In this document: positions 52,057 to 60,693 of the stretch, piece by piece
Layout of the letters: every line of letters starts with the position of its first letter
Position numbering within the stretch: position 1 is the stretch's first letter
NCBI GenBank assembly: GCA_964508975.1
Contig: CAZDVQ010000002.1
Span: forward strand, 163,824-227,823
DNA: 64,000 nucleotides
Direction: 5' to 3'
DNA from: CAZDVQ01 sp964508975
Lineage (GTDB): Bacteria; Bacteroidota; Bacteroidia; Chitinophagales; Saprospiraceae
Position numbers and translations under genes: made by a program
The notes under the pieces: generated by a model
What the model saw: only the letters and a program-made list of their open reading frames with translations
What the model was told of the DNA's origin: nothing
Database searches by the model: none

Positions 52057-52091
52057 ATGTACGGAAGTAAGCCGAAATTATCAACGGCAAC

Positions 52092-52127
52092 AAAAAAAGC
52101 GCCCTCGGTTACCACACCGAGAGCGCC
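52092..52127 (-). terminator. Intrinsic terminator of htpG
   Basis: On the minus strand, a stem GGCGCTCTCGGT/ACCGAGGGCGC with a short loop and a T-run of seven, about 53 bp after the htpG stop. Confidence 0.88.
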
Positions 52128-52179
52128 TATAAACAAGTAAAACAAGCCAAAATGGAAGGTGATTGTCGTCTCTCCTCGC

Positions 52180-54039
52180 TTACTTGCTCAACAAGTCTAA
52201 ATTTTTACGGATAAAATCCGTGAGTTCTGCACCCTGAAGCATGTTCTGGTGCAGACGAGCCAAATCGTACAGGTGTTTAGTTAATTCCCCTTTTTGTGCA
52301 TCGTCTTCTAACTTGAAGAGTTTACCCGAGAAAATCGGGTGATTAGTATTGACCACCACGTTATAAGAATCTGGAAAATCCATACCGCCACCTAGTGCTT
52401 GCATCTCTTTCATGCGGCGCATCCACTCGGGTTTGGTAATGACGACAGGTTGGTCGTTTGGCGACATTGGCACGAGTTCAACCCTAGCCAATGAATCCCC
52501 TACCTTATCTTTAAACAGTTGTTCTAGCGTTTTGGTTTCGTCCTCGTTCAGTACAGATTCCGGTTTTTCATCTTTTTGAATTAAACGGTCCATGGTATCT
52601 GCGTCAACCCGGGCAAATGCAATTTTGTCATGGTCAACCTCTGCTTTCTGCATGAAGTGGGCATCGATAATCTGATCGAATAGCAACACATCGTAACCAC
52701 GGTCTTGTGCGGCCTTGACATAACTATCGTGGGCAATCAAATTATTGGTGTAAAGATGCACCAATTTACCAGCCTTATCGGTTTGTGTTTCGGCAATTTT
52801 GGCCCTGTACTCTTCGAAGGTAAACAATTTATTGTCCACGTTTTCGAGTAAGCAGAACTTGCGGGCTTTCTCGTTGAATTTCTCGTCGGTAAGCATGCCG
52901 TATTTGACAAACACGTTAATGCTTTCCCACTTTTCTTCATACTTTTCGCGTTCCTTGCGGAACATCTCGTCCAGTTTATCGGCCACCTTCTTGGTGATGT
53001 ACTCCGATATTTTTTTCACGTTGCGGTCACCTTGCAAATAACTACGCGACACGTTCAGCGGGATATCTGGCGAGTCGATTACACCGTGCAACAACATCAA
53101 GAATTCAGGCACAATTTCTTTTACCTCGTCGGTTACAAACACCTGGTTGCTATACAGGTGTATCTTGTTTTTCTGTACCTCGATGTTTTGTTTCAAGCGA
53201 GGGAAATAAAGCACACCTGTCAAGTTGAATGGGTAGTCGATATTCAGGTGAATCCAAAATAGCGGAGCTTCGCTGTAAGGGTAAAGCTCTTGGTAAAAAT
53301 TGATATAATCCTCGTCTTTCAGCTCGCTAGGGCTTTTTTTCCATAGCGGGTTGGTATTGTTCACCTGGTTAGGCACTTCGGTGCTTACGGCCTTTTGATC
53401 GTCGCCTTCGCCCTCGTAGTGGGTTTCGGTGCGGGTGCCAAAAACGATTTCAACGGGTAGGAATTTGCAGTATTTGTCGAGCAGTTTTTGGATACGGTCC
53501 TTGAGCAGGTATTCATCTGCTTCTTCTGAAATGTGCAAGATAATATCCGTACCACGGAAATCGCGTTCGGCGCTGTCGATGGTATATTCTGGTTGGCCGT
53601 CGCAAGTCCAGCTTACAGCAGGAGTATCTTGCCATGACTTGGTAATGACCTCTACTTTATCGGCTACCATGAAGGCCGAGTAAAAGCCCAAGCCAAAATG
53701 TCCGATGATATTCGTATCGTCTTTATACTTTTCGAGGAATTCAGCGGCCGATGAAAAGGCCACTTGGTTTAAGTATTTGTTTACTTCTTCCTCGGTCATA
53801 CCGATACCGCGGTCGCGTATGGTGAGGGTTTTGGCTTCGGCATCCAGGATGATATCAATGTTGGTTGCGCCTAGTTCGCCTTTAAACTCGCCCCTCGACG
53901 ATAAGGTTTTAATCTTAGATGTGGCGTCAACGGCATTCGCGATGAGTTCGCGCAAGAAAATTTCTTGGTCGGAGTACAAGAACTTCTTGATAATCGGGAA
54001 AATGTTCTCGGTTTGAACGGAAATAGTACCTGATGGCAT
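52180..54039 (-). CDS. htpG: Molecular chaperone HtpG (Hsp90)
   Basis: A 619-residue bacterial Hsp90, an ATP-driven cytosolic chaperone. The N-terminal ATPase has EIFLRELIANAVDA, RDRGIGMT and GHFGLGFYSAFMVA motifs; the middle domain has the catalytic-loop arginine region (LNVSRSYLQGDRNVKKI); the C-terminal dimerisation domain is complete. Note the ANAVDA sequence in place of the usual SNASDA. The frame starts with ATG at 54039 (MPSGTISVQTENIFP). Confidence 0.98.
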   Translation of the reverse strand: MPSGTISVQTENIFPIIKKFLYSDQEIFLRELIANAVDATSKIKTLSSRGEFKGELGATNIDIILDAEAKTLTIRDRGIGMTEEEVNKYLNQVAFSSAAEFLEKYKDDTNIIGHFGLGFYSAFMVADKVEVITKSWQDTPAVSWTCDGQPEYTIDSAERDFRGTDIILHISEEADEYLLKDRIQKLLDKYCKFLPVEIVFGTRTETHYEGEGDDQKAVSTEVPNQVNNTNPLWKKSPSELKDEDYINFYQELYPYSEAPLFWIHLNIDYPFNLTGVLYFPRLKQNIEVQKNKIHLYSNQVFVTDEVKEIVPEFLMLLHGVIDSPDIPLNVSRSYLQGDRNVKKISEYITKKVADKLDEMFRKEREKYEEKWESINVFVKYGMLTDEKFNEKARKFCLLENVDNKLFTFEEYRAKIAETQTDKAGKLVHLYTNNLIAHDSYVKAAQDRGYDVLLFDQIIDAHFMQKAEVDHDKIAFARVDADTMDRLIQKDEKPESVLNEDETKTLEQLFKDKVGDSLARVELVPMSPNDQPVVITKPEWMRRMKEMQALGGGMDFPDSYNVVVNTNHPIFSGKLFKLEDDAQKGELTKHLYDLARLHQNMLQGAELTDFIRKNLDLLSK

Positions 54040-54188
54040 AATAACGTTGATATTTTTTGTGAAGTGAAGTGGCCTGACCCCTGTTATCGGGCGTGGTATT
54101 GCGCATACGCGAAGGCCGTGCCAGAGGGCCTTTACGTGACAAATTGACAGTAACCGTTAGGTTACAAGCCAAAACAGCATGGCATCCC

Positions 54189-54281
54189 GCGCGAGGGATT
54201 GGAGCGGGCGGCGAAGCCGCTCCCGAAGGGACAAGCAACGCGCAGCCGCGCAAAGCCCGACGGCCGCAGGCCGACGCGCCC
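54189..54281 (-). repeat. GC-rich structured intergenic repeat, copy 19
   Basis: Reverse orientation between the GIN-domain gene and htpG. Closing stem GCGCG/CGCGC; hairpin CGGCC-GCA-GGCCG near the GGGCG end. Divergent-subtype interior as in copy 12. Confidence 0.82.
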
Positions 54282-54339
54282 AAAAAGGACCTAAATGATT
54301 TTGGAGTAAATGATTAAATGACTTTTTGGCTCAAAACAA

Positions 54340-54370
54340 AAAAGGTTTGGCCATTGCTGACCAAACCCTT
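54340..54370 (-). terminator. Intrinsic terminator of the GIN-domain gene
   Basis: On the minus strand, a stem GGTTTGG/CCAAACC followed by a T-run, past the stop at 54404. Confidence 0.85.
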
Positions 54371-54403
54371 GCAAACCATATGAACCTATTTCTTTTGCTA
54401 TAA

Positions 54404-55165
54404 CTAGTCAACTTTGTGTACGCTGCCCACGCCGTTAACCGATTGGTCGACTGTTTTGGGGCTGCCTTTGTAGGCTACATCGCCGTTGCCCGACACGTTG
54501 GCCTTCAACGATTCGGTCACGTGCAACTCTAGCTCGCCCACGCCGTTCACCTCAACCTCGGCTTGTTTGCAAACCAGCTTGAAGGCTTTCATGGTGGCAT
54601 TGCCCGATATGTCGGTGTCAAGCTTGTCGGCCTGGCCGCCCAAGCTCATCTCGCTGGCGCCGCTCACCGATATGTCCAAATCGCGGGCGCTGAACCATAG
54701 ATTAAGGTCGCTGGCACCACTTATCTCAATATCAAGGTCGTCGAGTACCCAGCTAGAATCACGGCTGGTCAAGGTTGAAGCTCCATGCAAATACAGGCCA
54801 TTGAAACCGGGTAGGCTCAAGTAAATCTTGGGCTGCGTGTTTGCATTGAAACCCACACCACGCTTGGTACGGATAATTAATTTACCCTCGTTTACTTTGG
54901 CTTCAAACAGCGGGATGATATTTGACTCGGCCTCGATGGTCATGCCGAAAACCGAGTCGCGACGCAGCTCCACATCAATGGTACCTTCTACTTCAATAGA
55001 CTGGAACGCCTGTAGCGTGGTATCTTTTTTAATCACTTGCTTGTTGCCTTGCACCAAGTTGCGCTTCATGTGGTTTACCTCGGCTTTCAGGAAAATCATG
55101 ACAACTAGGCCAGAGAAGAAGATTAAGCCTAAAATGGCGGCTAAAATTTTATTACTTGTTTTCAT
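54404..55165 (-). CDS. GIN-domain (DUF2807) membrane-anchored adhesin-like protein
   Basis: A 253-residue protein with one N-terminal membrane anchor (about 7-28) and a head-GIN domain, a right-handed beta-helix with repeats such as FNGLYLHGASTLTSRD, LDIEISGASDLNLWF, LDISVSGASEMSLGG and LDTDISGNATMKAF. Family members are common in Bacteroidota and often lie next to ABC or regulator genes, as here (GntR gene 30 bp upstream). Its function is unknown. Confidence 0.88.
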   Translation of the reverse strand: MKTSNKILAAILGLIFFSGLVVMIFLKAEVNHMKRNLVQGNKQVIKKDTTLQAFQSIEVEGTIDVELRRDSVFGMTIEAESNIIPLFEAKVNEGKLIIRTKRGVGFNANTQPKIYLSLPGFNGLYLHGASTLTSRDSSWVLDDLDIEISGASDLNLWFSARDLDISVSGASEMSLGGQADKLDTDISGNATMKAFKLVCKQAEVEVNGVGELELHVTESLKANVSGNGDVAYKGSPKTVDQSVNGVGSVHKVD

Positions 55166-55195
55166 TGTAGTGTTTTTTAGGGATTTAAGAGTGCG

Positions 55196-55561
55196 TTAAA
55201 TACCGTGTTGTTGACGGTTAATCAAATCGAGTAACTCCGGACCATCAATGTTCAAGAGTTGCATTTTCTTGCTCAGTTCGGGCAGGAAAGTCTCCACGAA
55301 CTCCTTGCGGCGGGTTTCGAGCGCCTTGGTAAAGGCATCATCGCTGATGAAATACCCGATACCGCGCTGGTTGTAAATAACCTCTTGGTCTTGCAGGTAA
55401 GCAAAGCTGCGCATCACGGTGTTGGGGTTAACCTGCACCTGCGTGGCCAGATCGCGCACCGATGGGATACGGTCGTTGGGCTTTAGTTTTCGTTCCAGCA
55501 CCTCGTCAATGACTAAGTTGGCAATCTGGACGAATATGGGGATTTGGCTGTTAAATTCCAT
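55196..55561 (-). CDS. GntR-family regulator (YtrA type)
   Basis: A 121-residue regulator with an N-terminal winged helix (NDRIPSVRDLATQVQVNPNTVMRSFAYLQ in pieces) and a short helical C-terminal region. The small size is typical of the YtrA subgroup, which controls neighbouring ABC transporters. It overlaps the permease gene by one base, so autoregulation of the operon is likely. Confidence 0.93.
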   Translation of the reverse strand: MEFNSQIPIFVQIANLVIDEVLERKLKPNDRIPSVRDLATQVQVNPNTVMRSFAYLQDQEVIYNQRGIGYFISDDAFTKALETRRKEFVETFLPELSKKMQLLNIDGPELLDLINRQQHGI

Positions 55562-56334
55562 TATACTTCTTTTTCTTTGATTTTGAAATAGGCTACCAGC
55601 AAGCTGAGCAAGCCCGGGATAAATACCGACAACCAGAGCAACGCGCTACCCAGTGCGGTTTGTGCAAAGTCCTCTAGGCGACCAAAAGGCCTAATATCTA
55701 CGTATGTTCCGTGTACAGGAGCTTCAATATTACCAATCAGCAAGTAGCCAACCACGGCCCACAACAGGCCCATGCCAATAGCTATCACGTTCATACTCAA
55801 TATGGTATAAGGTAATGCGTAGCGGTCGAATGCTGCAGCACCCAATAAGTACAAGGGCTGGACCAGTAAATACACTTTCAGTACCAACCAGGTATCGCCG
55901 CTGAACGGGTTAAACTGGTAGCTACCACTAACGCCTAACACTTGTTGCAAAAGCAATACCAGGGGGTACAACACATAGAAAAGCAGGGTACAAATAATGA
56001 CGTAGCCGATGCTTGATAGCAACCATTTACTCAGCAATTTTTCAAAGCTAGAGGCTGGTATGAGCAGGTAAAATTGTTTGTTGGAAGCGGGGTACATCTC
56101 GCGGAACATAAATGAGGTAAATACCAAGCCCAAGCCCATCAGCACCACGCTGTACAATTCTTGCATCAGCATAGGGTTATTAATGGTATAGTGGTCGTTG
56201 CTCATTTCGATACCGAGTATCAAGAGCAAGAAAGCACCTAGGCCGGCGGCAAACAAAGGCAACTTGCGGTAGTGTACGTTGAAATCGCGCTTCAACAAGG
56301 CGGTAAAACGCTGGAGATTGAATTGAATATTCAT
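55561..56334 (-). CDS. ABC transporter membrane protein (ABC-2-like)
   Basis: A 257-residue membrane protein with six predicted helices (FAAGLGAFLLLILGIEM, VVLMGLGLVFTSFMF, YVIICTLLFYVLYPLVLLL and others). The position between the ATPase and GntR genes indicates the permease of the same transporter. Substrate unknown; YtrA-regulated systems often respond to envelope stress. Confidence 0.85.
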   Translation of the reverse strand: MNIQFNLQRFTALLKRDFNVHYRKLPLFAAGLGAFLLLILGIEMSNDHYTINNPMLMQELYSVVLMGLGLVFTSFMFREMYPASNKQFYLLIPASSFEKLLSKWLLSSIGYVIICTLLFYVLYPLVLLLQQVLGVSGSYQFNPFSGDTWLVLKVYLLVQPLYLLGAAAFDRYALPYTILSMNVIAIGMGLLWAVVGYLLIGNIEAPVHGTYVDIRPFGRLEDFAQTALGSALLWLSVFIPGLLSLLVAYFKIKEKEV

Positions 56335-56366
56335 GGATCGAGTTTTTTTAGGGATGATGTTGATTG

Positions 56367-56475
56367 GGGCGTGCCGGCTTGCCCTCCGGGCTGCGCCGTC
56401 GCTGTCCTACAGGCTCGCTGTTCGCTCGGTGCTGCGCACCAGCGGCTACGCCGCTGCCTTCCGGCCAGCTCACGC
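56367..56475 (+). repeat. GC-rich structured intergenic repeat, copy 20, inside an operon
   Basis: Lies between the ATPase and permease genes of one operon, in forward orientation against the direction of transcription. Closing stem GCGTG/CACGC; hairpin AGCGGC-TAC-GCCGCT. Confidence 0.92.
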
Positions 56476-56490
56476 AATAAACCCAAAGGT

Positions 56491-57324
56491 TTAAGCAAAA
56501 GCGGCCAGTACAGCGGGTGTATGTTGGATAATGGCGTTGAATAATATTTCAATATCGGGTTCCGAGTAGCGGCTACCGTCGTTGGGGTAGATGGCCATAA
56601 AACCACCGGGCACGCGTTCAAAGTACAGGGCATCGGCAGGCTCGGAAAGCGATTGCACGAGGCGGAACTCGAGTTTCTCGGTAATGGCCTCCATACTTTG
56701 GTTAAACAGTACCTTGCCCCCGTCGATGATGATGATGGGGTCCATTAAAGTACCCAAGTCGCGCACTTGGTGTGTTGAAATGATAACCGTGCGGGTCTCG
56801 TCAATCATCTCGCTAATTACCTTGCGGAACTGCGTTTTAGAGGGGATGTCCAAGCCGTTGGTCGGTTCATCGAGGATGAGCAAGCGGGTATTGGCCGCAA
56901 TGCCAAAGGCTAGCACGGCCTTTTTCTTCTGCCCGAAAGATAGTTTCGACATGTTGGCCTTGGCATCCAACTGGAACTCGGCCAAAACCTTGGCAAATTG
57001 CTCGGCATTGAACTTAGGGTAAAATACCGAGTAGGTACGTGCAAAGCTCTGGATGCTTACAGGACCTACCGGGAACTCCTCGGGGATGAAGAATACATCG
57101 GCCAAGAAATCAGGGTGACGTTCGGCAGGGGTAAAGCCAAAGGCGTGGTTGGTACCTTGCTTAGGGAACAGCAATCCGCTGATGATTTTGAGTAGGCTGG
57201 TTTTACCAGCACCGTTTTTACCCAACAAACCATAGATGTTGCCATCTTGTAGCGTTAGGTTAAGGTCGTGAAACAAGGCTTGTTGTTTCTGATAACCGAA
57301 TGAAATGTCTTTTAGCTGAATCAT
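56491..57324 (-). CDS. ABC transporter ATP-binding protein
   Basis: A 277-residue ATPase. Walker A LGKNGAGKTS, signature KLSFGQKKK, Walker B RLLILDEPTNGLD and switch histidine IISTHQVRD. The first gene of a minus-strand operon with permease, GntR regulator and GIN protein. The stop and the next gene are separated by a structured repeat, which could attenuate downstream expression. Confidence 0.93.
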   Translation of the reverse strand: MIQLKDISFGYQKQQALFHDLNLTLQDGNIYGLLGKNGAGKTSLLKIISGLLFPKQGTNHAFGFTPAERHPDFLADVFFIPEEFPVGPVSIQSFARTYSVFYPKFNAEQFAKVLAEFQLDAKANMSKLSFGQKKKAVLAFGIAANTRLLILDEPTNGLDIPSKTQFRKVISEMIDETRTVIISTHQVRDLGTLMDPIIIIDGGKVLFNQSMEAITEKLEFRLVQSLSEPADALYFERVPGGFMAIYPNDGSRYSEPDIEILFNAIIQHTPAVLAAFA

Positions 57325-57444
57325 TTTGATAATGTTTTAGTGTACTACATTACTAATACACTACAAAGGTAGGATAAGTTTCAATGCGCGGTAATTTTTT
57401 TGCATTTTTTTTGAAAAAAAATTTGAGGGGGCGTTTAATGTACA

Positions 57445-57487
57445 TTAAAAAACCGCTGCCATCGGTAGAAATTCCAATGGCAGCGGT
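57445..57487 (-). terminator. Intrinsic terminator of the metal permease-regulator gene
   Basis: On the minus strand, stem AACCGCTGCCAT/ATGGCAGCGGTT followed by a T-run, about 37 bp after the stop. Confidence 0.9.
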
Positions 57488-57523
57488 TGCTGCTTTTCCA
57501 TAAAACTAAGCCTCAATACCCCC

Positions 57524-59017
57524 CTACCCCTGCACCACATTAATCTTCTGGCACAGCGTATCGCCTATTTCAATATTGCGGTTATCCAGCTCGATGATGA
57601 TATATGTTTTAGTTTTTTCCTGCACCAGAAATGTAGCGCCAGGCTGTAGACCTAATCGCCAAAGCTCGGCCCGGACAAACTCGTTGAGCTGGTCGGTGGC
57701 GATGCTGGCCTTGTCGCCAACTTGTAAACGGGCCAGCGGACAAAGGGGCTGGTCGGCCCGCTTGGGTATTGGCGAGCCGTGGGGATCTATGCTGGGGTAA
57801 CCCAGGTGCGCTTCTACCTCGTCGAGCATATCGTCGGTGAGCAGGTGCTCAAAGCGTTCGGCATCCTCGTGGATTTGATCAGAAGCCATGCCCATGTGCT
57901 GCACGAGGTAGGTTTCCCATAGTCGGTGGGCCCTAACCAAACGGGTGGCTTGTGTAAGGCCTTCATCGGTGAGTTTTATTTGCGCCCCTTGCAGCGACAC
58001 ATAGCCCAGTTGCGCTAGCTGCGATAATGCTTTTTGCACCCTAGCTTGATGATGCCCCATTTTGTGGGCTAGTTTATCAAGGCTTAGCTCGTTGAGTTCA
58101 TCGAGCTTCAATACTTGTTTCAATACATCCTCACGTATAATACGCTGGCGTTGCTTGCGCTTGCGCAACCACGACGAGAGTAAACCTTTCTGCGGTGAAA
58201 GCGTGACGGTAATCAGGTAAAATAAAGTTGCCATGATAGCCATCGCCGGCCCAGGTGGCGTTTCAAACATCACGGAGGCAATGAATCCAGTAATGGTCGA
58301 CAAAAGGCCAAAAGCCGCCGCTATCACCAATACCCAATGTAATCGGTTGCTAAGCAACAAGGCCGTGGCCGCCGGGGTAACGAGCATAGCCACCACCAAA
58401 ATAACGCCTACCGATTGCAAACTTGCTACCACGGCAAACGACAACAACAACATAAGGTAATAATGTATGCCGCGGGTTGAAATACCCATGGCCTCGGCCA
58501 CTACTGGCTGGAACGTCGTGGCAAACAAGTAACGATACAAGATAATGATGCTAGATAGCACAAAGACAAGCACAATGGCCGTCAGGTTCATGTCGCTGTC
58601 ATTCACACCCAGCACATTGCCGAAAAGGAAGTCTTTTAAATCGAGGTGAACGCCTTCAGATTTACTCAGCCACGAGATACCGATAACCCCGATGGAGAAC
58701 ATGGCGGTAAAAACGATACCGATAGCGGCATCGGGCTTGGTTTTGATTTTGTCCTGAATCCAAGTGATGGCCACCGCCGTGAATAAACCCGCCATAACAG
58801 CCCCGGCAAATATACCGAGGTTGCTGCCAGCGCTTACACCAACCACCATGAAACCCAATACCACGCCGGGTAAAACGGCATGAGAAAGGGCATCGCCAAT
58901 GAGCGACATGTTGCGGAGCACCACGAATGTACCCAGCACGCCACACATCACGCCTACCATCGAGGAGGTGATTAAGGCCCGCTGAGCCCAGGGTTCTGAA
59001 AATACAGTCCAATCCAT
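57524..59017 (-). CDS. Metal ABC permease fused to DtxR/MntR-type regulator and FeoA domain
   Basis: A 497-residue fusion. Residues about 1-280 form an ABC-3 (ZnuB/MntB-type) permease with eight to nine helices (LRNMSLIGDALSHAVLPG signature). Residues about 290-440 are a DtxR-type winged helix and dimerisation domain (LDKLAHKMGHHQARVQKALSQLAQLGYV in pieces, then AHRLWETYL, DAERFEHLL). The last 70 residues are a FeoA/SH3-like domain (LQVGDKASI). The fusion would tie metal uptake to an internal metal sensor. No ATPase or binding-protein gene is adjacent. A comparable fusion is known in Bacteroidota. Confidence 0.92.
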   Translation of the reverse strand: MDWTVFSEPWAQRALITSSMVGVMCGVLGTFVVLRNMSLIGDALSHAVLPGVVLGFMVVGVSAGSNLGIFAGAVMAGLFTAVAITWIQDKIKTKPDAAIGIVFTAMFSIGVIGISWLSKSEGVHLDLKDFLFGNVLGVNDSDMNLTAIVLVFVLSSIIILYRYLFATTFQPVVAEAMGISTRGIHYYLMLLLSFAVVASLQSVGVILVVAMLVTPAATALLLSNRLHWVLVIAAAFGLLSTITGFIASVMFETPPGPAMAIMATLFYLITVTLSPQKGLLSSWLRKRKQRQRIIREDVLKQVLKLDELNELSLDKLAHKMGHHQARVQKALSQLAQLGYVSLQGAQIKLTDEGLTQATRLVRAHRLWETYLVQHMGMASDQIHEDAERFEHLLTDDMLDEVEAHLGYPSIDPHGSPIPKRADQPLCPLARLQVGDKASIATDQLNEFVRAELWRLGLQPGATFLVQEKTKTYIIIELDNRNIEIGDTLCQKINVVQG

Positions 59018-59051
59018 GTGGTAAAATTAGTGAATACTTATACACAATATG

Positions 59052-59059
59052 TATCTTTG
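59052..59059 (+). promoter_or_regulatory. -7 promoter element (TATCTTTG) of purS
   Basis: Exact TAnnTTTG match 28 bp upstream of the purS ATG at 59087. This places the true start after it and rejects the longer upstream frame. Confidence 0.6.
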
Positions 59060-59086
59060 CACTTAATAATTAAACAATCCACCGAC

Positions 59087-59338
59087 ATGAAATTTATTGC
59101 CGAAATCGACATCATGCCCCACAAAGAATTGCTTGACCCACAAGGTAAAGCCGTTAAAAATAATATCAAAAGCCTTGATGTGCATGGTGTAGAAGACGTT
59201 CGCATTGGTAAACACATCAGCTTGACCCTTGACGCTGCTAGCCAAGCCGAAGCCGAGCAAACTGTTGATGCTGCCTGCAAAAAACTCTTGGCCAACCCCG
59301 TGATGGAAAATTACAAGTTTACGGTAACTGCAATTTAA
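59087..59338 (+). CDS. purS: Phosphoribosylformylglycinamidine synthase subunit PurS
   Basis: An 83-residue PurS, the small subunit of FGAM synthase in purine synthesis. It opens MKFIAEIDIMPHKELLDPQGKAV in the family style and has GVEDVRIGKHISL. It starts at ATG 59087 after the -7 element. The purQ and purL genes are not adjacent, so the operon is split. Followed four bases later by the RidA gene. Confidence 0.95.
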   Translation: MKFIAEIDIMPHKELLDPQGKAVKNNIKSLDVHGVEDVRIGKHISLTLDAASQAEAEQTVDAACKKLLANPVMENYKFTVTAI

Positions 59339-59342
59339 ATTG

Positions 59343-59765
59343 ATGAACGAGAAAATACACGCATCTGGGGCGCCTAAGCCCGTTGGTTTATACCCACACG
59401 CCCGCCGGGTAGGTAATCTACTCTTTTTGTCTGGCATCGGTCCACGCGACCCTCAAGACGATAGCATTCCAGGCTTGAAACAAAGTGCTAGCGGTAATTT
59501 CCTCGAATTTGATTTTGAAGCACAATGCCATTCTGTATTCAAAAATGTACAGAGCGTATTGGAAGCCAGCGGTGCCAAATGGGAAGACCTGGTTGACGTA
59601 ACCGTTTTCCTGACGGATATGAAACGCGATTTTCATACCTATAACCGTGTATACGCCGAGTATTTTAAGGATGCTCAACCTTGCAGAACAACCTGCGGCA
59701 TCGACTCCCTGCCTACGGCCATCGCTATTGAACTAAAGTGCATTGCTTATATCGGTGATAAATAA
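59343..59765 (+). CDS. RidA-family deaminase (2-aminomuconate deaminase-like)
   Basis: A 140-residue RidA/YjgF protein from ATG at 59343. It has the family motifs (GNLLFLSGIGPRDP, ASGAKWEDLVDVTVFLTDM, YNRVYAEYF, CRTTCGIDSLPTAIAIELKCIAY in pieces). The PHARRVG start and the longer insertion resemble 2-aminomuconate deaminases of the kynurenine or 2-nitrobenzoate pathways, fitting with nbaC at 28137, but a general enamine/imine deaminase is also possible. Its position after purS is not informative. Confidence 0.88.
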   Translation: MNEKIHASGAPKPVGLYPHARRVGNLLFLSGIGPRDPQDDSIPGLKQSASGNFLEFDFEAQCHSVFKNVQSVLEASGAKWEDLVDVTVFLTDMKRDFHTYNRVYAEYFKDAQPCRTTCGIDSLPTAIAIELKCIAYIGDK

Positions 59766-59771
59766 TATGGT

Positions 59772-60506
59772 ATGAAAGGCTTGTTTTTCATTGCTTGCTC
59801 CTTGCTGTGCTTGGCTTCAACCGCCCAGGAAAGCCAATCGCCACTCTTTGACCGGAGTTGCACCCAACAAGCCGACGCTACCGCGCAGCGCGAGTGTTCT
59901 GATGCCTTGCTGCTGGAATTTATTAACCATAATATCCTGTTTCCGGAAGCAGCCAAAGCGCAAGGTATTGAAGGCACTGTGGTAGTTCAGTTTACCGTGA
60001 GCACCGAAGGTAAAACCACGCAGGTTAAATTACTGCGGGATATTGGCGGCGATTGCGGCAAGGAAGTGCTGCGCGTAGTCAGCTTGTTCCCAGATTGGGC
60101 CCCAGCCATGGCCTACGATGAACCCGTAGAACAAACCCTTACCCTACCCGTAAGTTTTAACCTTAAAAGCTTTGAAGATCGTTTTGGTGAAAAGGTGTAT
60201 CGGCTCGACTGGTCAGGGCAATATGCCAGCCAGATGAGCAAAAAAGTAGCCCTCGCCAAAGTAGATGACCCCGTAAAGGTTCGTGACTTGATGGGACAAG
60301 AAACCACTCCCAAAAGTATTTCCTTCACTTACCTGCACAAAGGCCTTAGCATATATCGCGAAAAAGCCTCGGATGTGCCCGGAAAATCCATTAAACGATT
60401 TATCAAAAGCCTAAAACCCGGCGGTACACTCATTATCATCGCCACTTTCGTGAATGAAAAGGGCCTAGACGAGGAAGTGGAGAAACAGTTTTTACTCGCC
60501 GAGTAA
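59772..60506 (+). CDS. TonB C-terminal domain protein (energy transducer-like)
   Basis: A 244-residue exported protein with a signal peptide (MKGLFFIACSLLCLASTAQ) and a TonB C-terminal domain (FPEAAKAQGIEGTVVVQFTVS, LPVSFNLK) at about 55-135. Unlike full TonB it has a cleavable signal rather than an anchor and a further C-terminal 110 residues of unknown type. It could not span to ExbB/ExbD as TonB does, so a periplasmic partner role is more likely. It follows the RidA gene by six bases. Confidence 0.85.
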   Translation: MKGLFFIACSLLCLASTAQESQSPLFDRSCTQQADATAQRECSDALLLEFINHNILFPEAAKAQGIEGTVVVQFTVSTEGKTTQVKLLRDIGGDCGKEVLRVVSLFPDWAPAMAYDEPVEQTLTLPVSFNLKSFEDRFGEKVYRLDWSGQYASQMSKKVALAKVDDPVKVRDLMGQETTPKSISFTYLHKGLSIYREKASDVPGKSIKRFIKSLKPGGTLIIIATFVNEKGLDEEVEKQFLLAE

Positions 60507-60530
60507 TCCAGTTTATAGTTTTTTTGATTT

Positions 60531-60630
60531 GGGCGCCCCGGCGCTGCGCGCCGTCGGTCCCCTCTGGGGTTCGCTGGCGCTCCGTGCTACGCACCGCGGC
60601 CTACAGCCGCGCCCGCCGGGCACCTGGCGC
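60531..60630 (+). repeat. GC-rich structured intergenic repeat, copy 21
   Basis: Forward orientation after the TonB-domain gene. Closing stem GCGCC/GGCGC; first hairpin CGGCGC-TGC-GCGCCG; later hairpin CGCGGC-CTACA-GCCGCG. Confidence 0.92.
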
Positions 60631-60693
60631 AGGCGACAGCACGCAAAAACAAATAATTATCAAATTTGAAACAATTTGTTTTATTTTTGAGGC

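Noticed and set aside
59018..59086. Longer PurS start (MVKLVNTYTQYV...)
   Set aside because: The extension crosses the TATCTTTG promoter element, and the family-typical start MKFIAEI begins at 59087.
60500..60693. LexA-type operator before umuC
   Set aside because: No palindromic operator could be made out; the spacer is filled by a structured repeat and an AT-rich stretch.
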